Source: Trichopria drosophilae (taxonomy: Eukaryota; Arthropoda; Insecta; Hymenoptera; Diapriidae). Taken from it: 64,000 bases of DNA. The DNA lies in NCBI GenBank assembly GCA_030407085.1, contig CM059582.1, forward strand, positions 26,177,001-26,241,000. The letters run 5' to 3'. Made by a program: the position numbers and the translations under genes. Positions 36,501 to 46,052 of this stretch are shown here, one piece after another (position 1 is the stretch's first letter; every line of letters begins with the position of its first letter). The notes beneath the pieces were generated by a model. That model saw nothing but the letters and a program-made list of their open reading frames with translations, searched no databases and was not told where the DNA came from.

Positions 36501-39500
36501 CGAAAACAATAGGATATGTACCTTTCAATTGTTTTCGACTTCGATTTTGATATGAAATACTTGATTGATAATGAAGTATAAAAAATGCCATTTCAGGCGT
36601 TAATGGGTTAAATAAGAATGAGACATGTAGTCCATAGGGTTACCTGACTTGAATGATAAATAACGAAGAAATTTTCTTTGCACAGATTCAAGTTTGATAT
36701 CACATTCTATATAGGGTGACCATATAGGAAAAGCACAAGTTAAGTAAGGTAGTACTAGCGAATTAAAAATGTAAATTATAGCTTCAGTATCGTTAAAGTA
36801 TTTTCAAAGCTCTATTTGTAACATTAACTAAATGGTCTCTAAATGATAATTTACTATTAAATATAATTCCTAGACCTTTATAAGAATTAATATCAACAAT
36901 GCACTGTCTATTAATGAAATACGAATTATTAGTAAAGAAAACCATATTGTAATTACATAAAAAGAAGTTACACAGAAAACAAAAATTTTAAAATTGTTAC
37001 ATCTCAAATTAAGCACTGTAAAAGGCTTAATTTCAGTCTAAAATTGAACTAATTTTCTTAAATTAAGTCAATATTTGTGCTTAAAGTCTTACTTTCAGAC
37101 AGTAAAGATTGATTTTAGTCGAGATTTATGCTTAAAGAAAATTTTTCGAGAATTCTTATTTCGAACGTGAATATTGACAAAAAGTAAGTTTCCAAAACTA
37201 AAAACAAGGTTTTAAGCGCAAATATTTACTTAATTTAAGAGAATTAGCTCAATTTTAGACTAAAATTAAGCCTTTTACAGTGCTTAATTTCAGATGTAAC
37301 AATTTTAAGACTTTTTTTGGGTGCATTGAGTTAGCTGTCGGAGTCTTAGTTTTATTTGAAAATACTTTTACTATATTTTATATTAAATTTTTCTTCTCAT
37401 CTTCATGGAATTGAAGAAGTTTTTCAAATTAAAATTTTTCATATGCCAAAAAAATAATAAACTGGAGAACAATAATGAATTTTCAATTAAGTATGCCAAT
37501 TGGTGCAATAGAAGAGAGAATTAATTTTTTTACCATCTACATTTGGGAATTGCTAAAAACCTAATACAATTATGGTAAGTTTGAACTATTCATAATTTAC
37601 GGTAGAATAATCCTACAATTCATATCGAAAAAGAAGTTTTAAATTAAGCAAGCGAATATAGGATAACTATTGTTATCTAATTAAAAACTATTAAAACCTT
37701 GAGATCAGGTGTAATTTAAGGTATATAATGTGTGGTTTCTTCAACCGTTGATCAAAATATATAATGTAATTTATGTCAGTGTGTCAGTCTTTTTGAAAAA
37801 ATAAGTTTCAGCCTCTTGTGGGCCATCTTCAGGACTGATTACAATATTTTCTATTCTTTTATTTAAAGCAATTTAAGGTGTAACAGAAAGAAGACCAATT
37901 AGAGAATGACAAACTTATATTTTATGCAGTGATTTAATTTAAGAGAATTTTTAAAATAACAATATTTAGCTTTGTTTTTTCTTTGAAAAAGGTCACATCT
38001 GCACCAGTAGATCACCTACGACGAATATCATAGTTAGCACAAATGCAATTATCATCATAAAAAACAAAAAGAATATGAAAAATGACGATTTTTTGTGGTT
38101 TTTCTCATTTATTTTCAACAAATTTCATAATTTTGAAAAATGTTTGAAACAAAAAATGAAAAGCACGAAGTTTTCTTAAAAAAATCTGATATTTCATGAT
38201 TTTCACCATGAAAATTGCATTTAATTCACTATGATATTCGAATTCAGCGTATCGAAATAGATAAAAAAACGTAGGTTTAATAAAAATTCAAGGCGGCACC
38301 TTTTTTGAAGTATATCCACACACTTTATAATAAAGAATATTTATAATGTTAAAATTAATTACAAATATTTAAGCTCTTGGTCGATTGCATTTTAGTCATC
38401 TCAAAAATACACGCAAAGAAATTTGAAGTTAATGCGACAGCATTTTGGGAAGTAGTAGTTACCGCACAGATTCTGACGAATTTGAAATGACGATTACAAT
38501 TTGAATTCGTTAAAAAGAAAATTTTTATAAACAGATCCAGTTTGAGTGCACCTTTGAGAATATTTATTCATAATTTTAGTTCGGTCTACTCAAATGTGTT
38601 ACCATCAAACCAAATTGTTTTTACTGATGAAGTTTTTATCGATAATTTAGTTATATCAGAGGCAAATATAATTCTCGCTATTAAATCGATGCAGGGTGGA
38701 CTAAGCTGTGGTCCGGACGGGCTTCCCCCAATATTTTTTAAAAATTGTTTTTCTTCCCTCATGAACCCATTACTGTTTCTCTTCAATAGTTCTCTGTCTT
38801 CTGGTATTTTTCCTGAAGAATGGAAAATATCATTTGTTGCACCCATTTATAAGAATGGGAATAAGCTGCCTGGCCAAAATTTTTGATTCAATTGTTGCTA
38901 AAAAATTGAATGAAGTATTTTCATTATTAATATCACCATACCAGCATGGTTTTATGAGTGGCAGATCAACAGTCACTAACCTTATGACTTTTTCATCTTT
39001 CGTAAACGATTCTTTAGAACAGGGACATCAAGTGGATACTATCTATCTTGATTTCTCTAAAGCTTTTGATTCAATAAACCATCAACGTCTAATACAAAAA
39101 CTAGCCTATTATGGTATGTCTGGCTCGATATTAAATTGGATCGACTCCTATTTATCTGATAGAACACAATTTGTTAAAATAAAAGGTTATCGATCAGTAC
39201 CTATCAAGGTTACATCTGGTGTTCCTCAGGGTTCTCACCTGGGTCCACTACTATTCATTGTATTTATAAATGATTTATGCATAGTTATTAAAAATTCTAA
39301 ATATCTATTATACGCGGATGATTTAAAGGTATATTCTACTGTTCGTTCTGAATTGGATGTTGTCAACCTTCGGAAAGATTTACAGAATGTGATAGAATGG
39401 TGCAATTTAAACTTCTTATATTTAAATGTTCATAAATGCAAAACTATAAAATTTCGCAGGACACTAACTTACATAGACTCTCCGTATTTTATTAATGGGC

Positions 39501-42500
39501 AGAGTCTTGAAGTTATAAATTCTATTAAAGACTTTGGTATAATCTTTAACTGTAATTTGTCTTTTAAGGAGCATTTGCTAGGTGTAACTAATAAAGCACT
39601 AAGAACACTTGGTTTTGTAATTCGATCTACGAAACACTTTAATGATAGTGAGGCTATTATTTATATTTTTAATTCTTTAGTTTTACCAACCCTAACTTAC
39701 GCTTCTTCAATATGGTCTCCTTACCATGACTGTGACATAAAATTGTTAGAAACTCTTTGCTGACGATTTAAAACTATTTCTTCAAGTTACTTCACCCAGT
39801 GATTGTTTTCTTCTACAGTCTGATCTTGATACTCTACACTACTGGAGCTCTGTCAATGGATTACAACTTAACTCTAGCAAATGTTGCATTGTTACCTTTT
39901 CAAGATCTACGAAAATTATCCACTATTATAACATATCTGGGCATATCTTAACTAGAGTTACAGCTGTTAAAGACCTTGGAGTGGTTTTCGATGACAGGCT
40001 TACTTTCAAACAACACATTGAACACATTCGAAATAGAGGCTACAAAACAATTGGTTTTATAAAAAGAAGCACGGAAGATTTTAATAGTGTTGGTGCAATA
40101 AGATACTTATATCTTTCATTGGTGAGACCAATTCTCATGTATGCATCATGTGTTTGGTCTCCCCAATATAACTGCGACTCGTATACCATAGAGAAGGTAC
40201 GGCATACCTTTTTGCGTTATCTCGCTTTCAAGAACGGACATCCCATGACAGTTCAAGATCATTCATACACAACTACCGCAACTACTTTTCAACTTCCAAC
40301 ACTTGCATCAGTACGATCAGCTAATGATGTAATATTCCTTCACAAACTTGTTAGCAAAAATATCAATTGTGAACTGCTGTATGACTTAATACCGTTTAAC
40401 AACAGGGATTTCTCGTCACTTCGACACACAGATAGATTCTATTTACCGAGTTATAGTAGAAACTATTTAAATAACGCACCGATCTTAAGAATATGCAAGA
40501 CCTTCAATGAAGCTCATCGACAAAACCACATGTTACCACAAATATTTGAAGAACAAATAATGACAGCATCAAAGAAAATTAAATCTATTTTCCACAAGTT
40601 TTAGTTTATGTTTTAATTTATTTCATATATATTTTAGTTGCTATTTGCACATACATATATTTTTTGTTATTTTTGTACCATGTTAAGGATATTTATATCC
40701 GTTAATAAATATAATAAATAAATAAATAAGAAAGTGTCCAGCGAAAATTTCTGCGCTATTTATCATTTAAAACAAACAATCCTATGGATTACTTTTCACA
40801 CAGTTATTCAGAAATAGCAATACGTTTTAATATTCCTACGATACACTCTCTGCACAGGGTAAATGATGTAATCATTATAAAAAAAATATTAACGGGTTAT
40901 ATTAAATCGTCGAATGTTTCCAATTTATTTGTCTTGAGAAATTATAATTTTCTATGTCGTAATCCCAGAGTGCTTATTGAAAAATCATGTAAATCTAGTC
41001 TTTGTTATCACTCTGTGGTGTTTCGTTTGACAAGATTATGGAACAATCTTGACAGTACTGTCAGTGACATAGAGAATCTGGCATCTTTCATCAATGCCTG
41101 CAAGAGCAAATTATATGTATTTTATGATTAATTATCTTAAGTTTAGGCGACCTCTGTTATACAATTTATAAAATTTATACAATCTATACATTTTGATTAT
41201 TGTTCTTTAAGGGGCGCTTGCGCCCGTGTATTTTTTATAATAAATAAAATAAAAATAAAAAAATAAATAATTTCTAGACGATATAGTTATTAACCCCTTC
41301 GCTGCGGATGACAAAGATCTTTGTCATTTAGGACTTTTCTCTGACTGCGGAAAAAACGCAAATCTTTGTCATGATATAAATTAGTCTAATGAAGTCAATA
41401 ATATATCCGATTTAAAAACTTGAATATTTCTAGCCAGCCTAAGGTATACCGAACAACATGCCGTTGTCCTTTTTCAAAAACGTGTTGTTAAAAAAAAGAT
41501 AAAAGTTCTTAAAATATGTTGTTTTTACGATTTTGTAAAAATCTTTGTCATGAGTTATATCGACGCATTAGGTCAATTTCTGCATTAAAAATTAATGAAA
41601 TTATTTGAAACTTGCTACTCAGGGAGTTTCGAGGTCGCCGATTACAAATCTGATGATATATTTGGAAATTTCAAAATGGCGGATCCAATACCGCGGGTTA
41701 ATGTTAGCTTTCCCCCGTCAGCTTCGATATACAAAATGTACTTACACACTTTACTACGAGTAGGTTTGAGAAAGGTCTTCAAAGTGCAATTGTTTTCTGT
41801 TTTTATATATTTTTGTTTAAAATTGTTTTTAAAATAAAAACTGTAACATATTGAACTCTAGAAATCAGTGTTTTTTTCCCACATGTAACACGATAACTCA
41901 GGAGTACATAACAAAATTTTGAAATTTACACGGAATAATCTGGATAGATAATACACTCTGTAAAATATGTATAAAAACTAAAAATATAGATTTGTAGCTG
42001 CAGAATCGAAGAAGTTTTTGATAAAAATAAAAAATTCGGTATAAATATTCTATAATCACGAGAGTGTTTCTATTGCCAACCTGCCACGAGCAGCATTATT
42101 GACATATGAATAACAAATTGCCGTAATATTGTAGATGCAAAAACTGATGTAAGATTCGTAATCGGTACGAATTTTGATTAAGACGTCCGCCATACTAAAT
42201 CCGCCATTTTGAATTTTTCAAAAATGTAACTTCAGATTCGTAATCAGCGACCCCGAAAACCTCTGAGTAACAAGTGTCAGGGGAATGATTGGTATTTAGA
42301 AAATTTGCCCGCAATATTGAATCCGCCATTTTAAATTTTCGAAATCTGACTTCAAATTCATAATCGGCGTCCCAAGAAACCCCTATACACCAAGTTACAG
42401 TAAAATCTAACAAAATTTTTTTTCCCGCATTTTGGGAACTTTTTGTGAAATTCTCCCCGCAGCGAAGGGGTTAATAATCATTTGTAATGATCTGTAAATG

Positions 42501-44535
42501 TTGTTGAAACGGAAAAACTTGGTACTTTTTTCATTCTAAAGCTTTTGTACCGAAAACTGTGCAAGATACATTAAAAATGCACTAAACCTTTTTTATAGGG
42601 TACAAAATTTCCTAAAAAAAAGTCAGCGAGGGCCCTAGTCTAAAGTTAATACATTCTCCATAAATAACGCTGGAATGTTGTCTTACAAGATAATTATGAA
42701 TATTTTGGAATTTTTGTAAAATATGAGGCATATTCCATTGTTGCTCGTGGTTAAGCTATTAACTTTAGTCTAGGGCCCTCGCTGACTTTTTTGTAGGAAA
42801 TTTTGTGCTCTACAAAAAAGTTTCACTGCATTTTTAGTGTATCTTGCACTGTTTTCGACACGGAAACTTTAGAATGAAAAAGGTACCAAGTTTATCCGTT
42901 TCTACAACGTTTATAGATCATTAAAATTAATTATTAATAACTAAATAGTTGGAAAATTATGAATAACTATTCTAAAAGGTGTAATAAAATTGTATCTGTT
43001 CATAAAAATTTTCTTTTTAATGATTTCGAATTTTAATCGCCATTTGAAATTTGTCAAAAATCATGCGGTAGCGGTTACTTTCCTGAGCAGTGGCATTTAC
43101 TTCCAATTTCTTTCCATGTAGCCAATGGTGCAAATTAGCTCGAATGTTCCAAGCTTTTTTACGAAAATGTTTATGGTTGACAGAGTCAAAAGCTTTGGAA
43201 AAATTAACTTGAGAGGTGTTGGAAAAGAAATCGTATATATAATTCCCATACACGAGTAGATTAGTCATAGTCGATCCACTCTGTGTACGATTTCTTATAA
43301 TGAAAAGACGATTTTATGTATCTAAAAATATTGGGTTTTAATACTTATTTTTGTATAAATGTTATAAAGAAATAAATAAATTACAATTCATTTAGATTAT
43401 TATATATAGACGTATAAAATATAACACAATAAAATAATAGAATATCAATTTTTAATCAATTTTATTCAGATTAGATTAGATTGATGCACTGAATTCGAAT
43501 ATCATAGTGAAAATTGGCACAAATAAAAAATCGCAAAAAACGAAAAAAAAATGTAAAATTTCGATTTTTTGTGGTTTTTTTCATTTATTTCCAAAAATCT
43601 TCACAATTTGGAAAATGTTTCAAACAAAATATTAAGAGCATGAAGTTCTATAAAAAAAATTGATTTTTCATGATATTTCTCGATTTTCACCATGAAAATT
43701 GCATTTGGTATTCGAATTCAGTGCATCAAAATACATAGAAAAACAGGTTTAATAAAAATTCCAGGCTCCACCTTTTCAGAAGTACATCCACACATTTTAT
43801 AATACAGAATATTTATAATATTAAAATTAATTACAAATATTCAAAAGAAAACTCTTGGTCGATTGCATTTTAGTAATCTCAGAAATATATTACATACACA
43901 AAGATCGAAATAATTTACTTCATTATTCGATATCCTGATTTGTGCATGCGGTGCAATGTATTTTTATGAAATTTTTTCAATGGAAATATAATATATATTT
44001 TAATAACAATTTTTTGTTACATTACATATAAAAGTAATCGAAATAGGTACAGTTAGTTTAGAAATAATGAAACTATTTCATTTATCGAGGGACAACTTAA
44101 AGGTTTTATACGAAACAGTAAATTACTTTCATAAATCAAAAGAATTTCGTCAGGTTCCTACAAAATGATATTACAGCAAAAAAATATAAATTTCTTGTAA
44201 TTTTAGAAACAAAAATTTCAATAAAATTCTACAATTGAACATTTTTATTCTAAATATGACGATAACTGCATAGAACAAAAAATGATTTATTCCTAGAGAT
44301 GAGAATTTTGTATGTCCATAAATGGAGTCTTTGTACCACTCAACCGTGACTACCGGTCGAGCTTAGCATCGGGCGCGGGATAATTTTTTTTAATTGGCAT
44401 TGAGGCATGGAAAATGAACGAACCTTTTGCAGCATTAATATTGCTGATGCGAATATCGGTAGGCTTGCTCTTATCTTTATAAGCCTGCCCCTGGGAGCGT
44501 CTTCCTCCATCGCCGCTAGCCGCTAATGTCGTCAT
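27598..44535 (-). CDS. CCT4: T-complex protein 1 subunit delta, complete, nine exons
   Basis: Subunit of the cytosolic CCT/TRiC chaperonin that folds actin, tubulin and other proteins using ATP. Coding exons, in order: 44424-44535, 31776-31828, 31611-31700, 31291-31542, 31116-31211, 30769-30930, 30364-30708, 29374-29625, 27598-27843. All introns are GT-AG. Only junction 1 is split within a codon (AAA-G / CT); the rest are between codons. The product is 535 residues, close to the ~540 typical of CCT4. Group II chaperonin signatures are present: [11 protein letters not shown] (44-54), TNDGAT (66-71), GDGTT (98-102) and GGG (419-421). The end IDDIVNTVQ matches the family. The start was placed at the Met before TTLAASGDG; an in-frame upstream ATG at 44625 would add an atypical basic leader. 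Intron 1 is 12.6 kb; the other introns are 68 to 1530 bases. Confidence 0.96.
27894..29367. repeat. TTAA-bounded palindrome filling CCT4 intron 8
   Basis: TTAACCC at 27894 and GGGTTAA at 29361-29367 bound arms that pair over most of 1.47 kb, for example TGCATATAAAAGCATTTGG with CCAAATGCTTTTATATGCA, and ATGGCGACTTCCAAAATGGC with GCCATTTTGGAAGTCGCCAT. The centre (28240-28990) contains a roughly 180-bp unit in both direct and inverted copies (TTTTTGGTTTTTTGAAAAT). It makes up nearly all of intron 8, so the pre-mRNA could form a hairpin of several hundred base pairs. Confidence 0.9.
29660..30344. repeat. TTAA-bounded element in CCT4 intron 7
   Basis: TTAA + CCACTTCAGTGGTA at the left and TACCATTGAAGTGG + TTAA at the right. 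The interior is largely four tandem copies of the ~120-bp unit with CATCTTGGATCCGCCATTTT and TTCAGATTCGTAATC. Inserted in the intron between exons 7 and 8 of CCT4. Confidence 0.85.
31083..31113. repeat. ATT microsatellite next to CCT4 exon 5
   Basis: (ATT)n run followed directly by the exon 5 donor site (GTAATTATTATA on the minus strand), so the repeat forms the start of intron 5. Confidence 0.8.
31990..32616 (+). mobile_element. LINE relic J, C-terminal coding part
   Basis: Plus strand: [14 protein letters not shown], then [20 protein letters not shown] (about 32150-32210), the usual ORF2 C-terminal signature. The frame fails after 32470. The 3' end with TAAA repeats is found at 33510-33571, on the far side of an inserted palindrome. 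Confidence 0.75.
32617..33508. repeat. Palindrome with ACTTCCGAAAGCCACA ends, inserted in LINE J
   Basis: Left end ACTTCCGAAAGCCACACACC, right end GGTATGTGGCTTTCGGAAGT. Arms pair over about 300 bp (AAGGTCATCTTCAAGGTCAA / TTGACCTTGAAGATGACCTT; AGATAGAGAATCAAATTCTC and complement). The centre (32935-33080) is GC-rich, including GGGGGGCGGAGCCCCCC at 32951-32967, a perfect hairpin, and a G9 run. Not TTAA-bounded, so a different family. Confidence 0.8.
33509..33571 (+). mobile_element. LINE J 3' tail
   Basis: TTATCCTTATATTTT..TTTTCGCCGTTGATT followed by AATAAATAAATAAATAAATA, resembling the 3' ends of the other LINEs here. Confidence 0.6.
34470..34722. repeat. Short palindrome in CCT4 intron 1
   Basis: Arms CATCTCGTAAACGGTATGAG.. 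and ..TCTCGTACCGTTTACAAGAT pair around a centre near 34595; TGCGATGATTC pairs with GAATCATCGCA. Confidence 0.7.
34905..34987 (+). repeat. tRNA-derived sequence (SINE head or decayed tRNA)
   Basis: Contains an internal A box TGGTCGAGTGA and a B box GGTTCGATTCT about 50 bases apart, a perfect D stem (TGGT/ACCA), and an anticodon-like loop GTTGTTG (UGU at anticodon position). It is followed at 34978 by a run of 10 T, a pol III terminator. The acceptor arms do not pair, so it is probably a tRNA-derived SINE or pseudogene rather than a working tRNA. Confidence 0.45.
35230..36960 (-). mobile_element. LINE relic F, split by a palindromic element
   Basis: Minus strand. The right part (36612-36960) reads [20 protein letters not shown] and [13 protein letters not shown], then DYMSHSY. 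The left part (35361-35230) continues [20 protein letters not shown]. These are adjacent in the sibling copy at 40784 ([18 protein letters not shown]). Between them sits the TTAA element 35362-36611; about 19 bases are missing relative to the sibling at the junction. Confidence 0.75.
35362..36611. repeat. TTAA-bounded near-perfect palindrome (1.25 kb)
   Basis: TTAA + CCCATTAACGCCTGAAATG at the left and CATTTCAGGCGTTAATGGG + TTAA at the right: 19-bp exact terminal repeats. Arms of about 600 bp pair nearly throughout, including TCCAATATGGCGCCGAACTT / AAGTTCGGCGCCATATTGGA, and the loop centre is near 35987. The best preserved copy of the family in this window. It lies in a LINE relic within CCT4 intron 1. 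Confidence 0.92.
36990..37305. repeat. Palindrome, AATTGTTACATCT ends
   Basis: AAAATTGTTACATCTCAAAT..AAGCACTGTAAAAGGCTTAA pairs with TTAAGCCTTTTACAGTGCTT..GATGTAACAATTTT. The ends sit within TTAA at both sides, but those bases are part of the palindrome. Confidence 0.7.
37785..37837 (-). ncRNA. Hammerhead-like motif (possible relic)
   Basis: Minus strand: CAGTC, CTGAAGA, TG, GCC-CACAAGA-GGC, TGAAAC, an AT-rich stem III-like hairpin, GACTG. CAGTC/GACTG would be stem I. Core bases deviate slightly from the consensus. Confidence 0.3.
38000..38470. repeat. Direct repeat copy 1 in CCT4 intron 1
   Basis: Shares GATTTTTTGTGGTTTTT.., CATGAAAATTGCATTT.., GGTTTAATAAAAATTC and CTCTTGGTCGATTGCATTTT with 43480-43930 in the same order. 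The two copies lie about 5.5 kb apart inside the intron. Confidence 0.7.
38540..39752 (+). mobile_element. LINE element D, 5' segment (reverse transcriptase)
   Basis: Plus strand, antisense to CCT4. The first frame (38542-38886) contains [14 protein letters not shown] and [13 protein letters not shown]. It is followed by a frame-shifting deletion of the YRPISIL region, then a 309-codon frame (38834-39763) with [40 protein letters not shown] and [10 protein letters not shown], then [20 protein letters not shown]. Interrupted at 39753 by element E. Confidence 0.88.
39753..40733 (+). mobile_element. LINE element E, 5'-truncated, inserted in D
   Basis: Begins exactly at a LFADDLKLF motif (CTCTTTGCTGACGATTTA), runs through a frame ending at 40604 ([50 protein letters not shown]) and a 3' UTR with a TAAA-repeat tail. 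AGAAA at 39748-39752 and again at 40729-40733 is the target duplication. E belongs to a different subfamily from D. Confidence 0.92.
40734..41270 (+). mobile_element. LINE element D, 3' segment
   Basis: Resumes D with [16 protein letters not shown] and [15 protein letters not shown] (40784 on), stop at 41131. The 3' UTR contains GGGGCGCTTGCGCCC, a perfect hairpin, and ends in an AATAAA-rich tail. With E and one AGAAA removed the D frame is continuous (LLE-S-VQRKF). Confidence 0.9.
41290..42474. repeat. TTAA-bounded element, CCCCTTCGCTGCGG ends
   Basis: TTAA + CCCCTTCGCTGCGG at 41290 and CCGCAGCGAAGGGG + TTAA at 42474. The interior has the ~120-bp GATTACAAATCTGAT / GGCGGATCCAATA unit at the left and inverted copies at the right (GATTCGTAATCAGCGACCCC). 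Minus and plus short ORFs here follow the repeat. Confidence 0.85.
42480..42935. repeat. Palindrome adjoining the previous element
   Basis: AATGATCTGTAAATGTTGTTG..GTCAGCGAGGGCCCTAGTCT pairs with AGTCTAGGGCCCTCGCTGAC..CGTTTATAGATCATTAAAA. Centre near 42700. Confidence 0.8.
43017..43268 (-). mobile_element. LINE reverse-transcriptase relic
   Basis: A short minus-strand frame contains [14 protein letters not shown] and [14 protein letters not shown], a degraded RT fingers/palm segment, and loses similarity after about residue 60. Confidence 0.6.
43480..43930. repeat. Direct repeat copy 2 with a small palindrome
   Basis: Second copy of 38000-38470. Its left portion (43485-43735) is also palindromic: CACTGAATTCGAATATCA..GTGAAAATT pairs with AATTTTCAC/ATTCGAATTCAGTG-type sequence. 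Confidence 0.65.
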
Positions 44536-44900
44536 TTTATTTACTATTTTTGAGGTTACTTCTACGGGTTGAGATCGAAAATATTTTTTTTTCGATTTAA
44601 TTCGTTTTTTAACTCTTATCAACAACTATTTAGTACTTTTTGCACTATTTTTAGCCGAACGAACTCGACCCGACGAAATAACAAATGAGAAATGAAGAAA
44701 TTGTAAAAAATCGAAGAACACGCGGATCGCGGAAGAACCAGTGCTGCCGCGTTCCGAATAGTGAAATATCCTACAAGCTCGACAAAATTTTAATTCGTAG
44801 AAAAATCTGTTTGAAGGCGCCACTTGTTACCGAATGTAGAAAATGACATTATCGACAATCTTGATTTCAGGGATACGCGAGAGGGGCGCTAGTGTAGCAT
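44536..44900 (-). promoter_or_regulatory. CCT4 promoter / 5' UTR region
   Basis: The 360 bp upstream of the CCT4 start are clearly GC- and CpG-richer than the neighbourhood (CACGCGGATCGCGG, GCTGCCGCGTTCC, GGCGCCAC, ACGCGAGAGGGGCGC), as expected for a housekeeping promoter. No transcription start or TATA box can be fixed. Confidence 0.45.
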
Positions 44901-45096
44901 CTACTTATCTTGTATATTTATGTTTCATGCTGCATAATTTTGGAGTAAGTGGCAACATTGTTTTTCCGTGGCGTAGGTGTGTCTGACGGGTCTTATTAAT
45001 TTTCAAGATTAATTTTCGGTAAAAATAAGTGTAAATATATTTCTTTTTAGTTGATAAAGTCGTAAAACATGTTATGAAATGTAAATAATTCAATTT

Positions 45097-45284
45097 TTAA
45101 AAGTTTTGTGCTAAACAGTGTAAAATATTTGACAACCCAAGTGCTTGTGTACAAACTGTTGGGTGTGCCAGATATGACACATTCAAAACATCAATTGTTG
45201 GATTCATATTAAAATTTTCATGGTCCCAAACATTTAATGGATCCAGTTGGTTCACACCAATTGGACATATTTTAATTACTTTAC
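45097..45284 (-). CDS. Candidate terminal exon of an unrecognised gene
   Basis: Minus-strand open frame without internal stops from 45333 to the TAA at 45097-45099. One plausible acceptor is CTGTAG at 45290-45285, giving GKVIKICPIGVNQLDPLNVW.. and ending LGLSNILHCLAQNF. Amino-acid composition is balanced (His, Cys, Trp and Pro present) and GC exceeds the surroundings, unlike the spurious frames nearby. It would be the 3' end of a gene immediately upstream of CCT4 on the same strand. No family is recognised, and the exon start is uncertain. Confidence 0.35.
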
Positions 45285-45404
45285 CTACAGTTTTTTGTAT
45301 TAATGTTTCATAGTTATAATTAGATAAACAAAACTATTAGTTGTTTCGTTTATATGCTTATAATCAATTTTGTAGTTTTACACAGTATTTTAACTTTTGT
45401 ATCG

Positions 45405-46050
45405 TATGGTTTAATTTATTTTATTTATTTATTTAATCAATAGGAGAATCCATTTACAAAAATATTAGATGTAAATTCATTTTGATGACTGCATTATAAT
45501 ATTCTCTTAATTACCCTGCTTAAAAAGTAGATATAATCGGACACAACTGGATAGAAACGGATCGAAAACAGGATAAAAATACCTCATTATGGATAAAAAT
45601 GGATTAAATGTCTATTAAAGTGTATTTACCATGTATTTACTTTAATATTTTTATTTTGTTATCCATATACAGACTATATTTTTACCTGTTATTCTTTAAG
45701 GATGTTCCTTTATTATTGTTCATTCTTTCTAAAAGGCTTTGTGGTTGTTGATCCGTTAAATAAATATTTCTATCCCGATTTCGATCCAATATTTACAGTT
45801 TTATGCAAGGTATACTTATGAATTAGTGACTCAACTTAACTTTGATAAACATAGTAAGAATCCTCAATTATGGATCCCCAAGTGAAATCACCGTTTTTGA
45901 GTCAGGTTCCAGATTTTGTTTTACATTAGAATACTTGTAGCCTTTCTGCCAAGTTGTAGCTTAAAATATTAATTTGTTTAAAAGTTATTGCAAAAAGAAT
46001 ATACGAAAAAATTGAAATCAAAACTTTTTTAATCGATCATAACGTGATTG
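45405..46050. other. Intergenic; LINE-like tail then unassigned
   Basis: TTATTTATTTATTTAATCAATAGG at 45417-45440 resembles a minus-strand LINE tail. The remainder, including a GGATAAAAATGGATTAAAT-type repeat near 45550-45610, is unassigned. Confidence 0.4.
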
Positions 46051-46052
46051 TA

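Larger units (their letters stand above)
31829..44423 (-). other. CCT4 intron 1 (12.6 kb, transposon-rich)
   Basis: The donor AAAG|GTTCGT at 44424/44423 and acceptor ATTTCAG|CTGTTAG at 31829/31828 restore GCT (Ala) and a continuous reading frame into the conserved [11 protein letters not shown]. The intron contains at least four LINE relics, seven palindromic elements and a tRNA-derived sequence, listed separately. No other host gene was recognised in it. Confidence 0.9.

Noticed and set aside
44536..44625. Upstream in-frame ATG of CCT4 exon 1 at 44625
   Set aside because: Would add 30 basic residues absent from CCT4 proteins; the Met at 44535 gives the family's usual N-terminal length.
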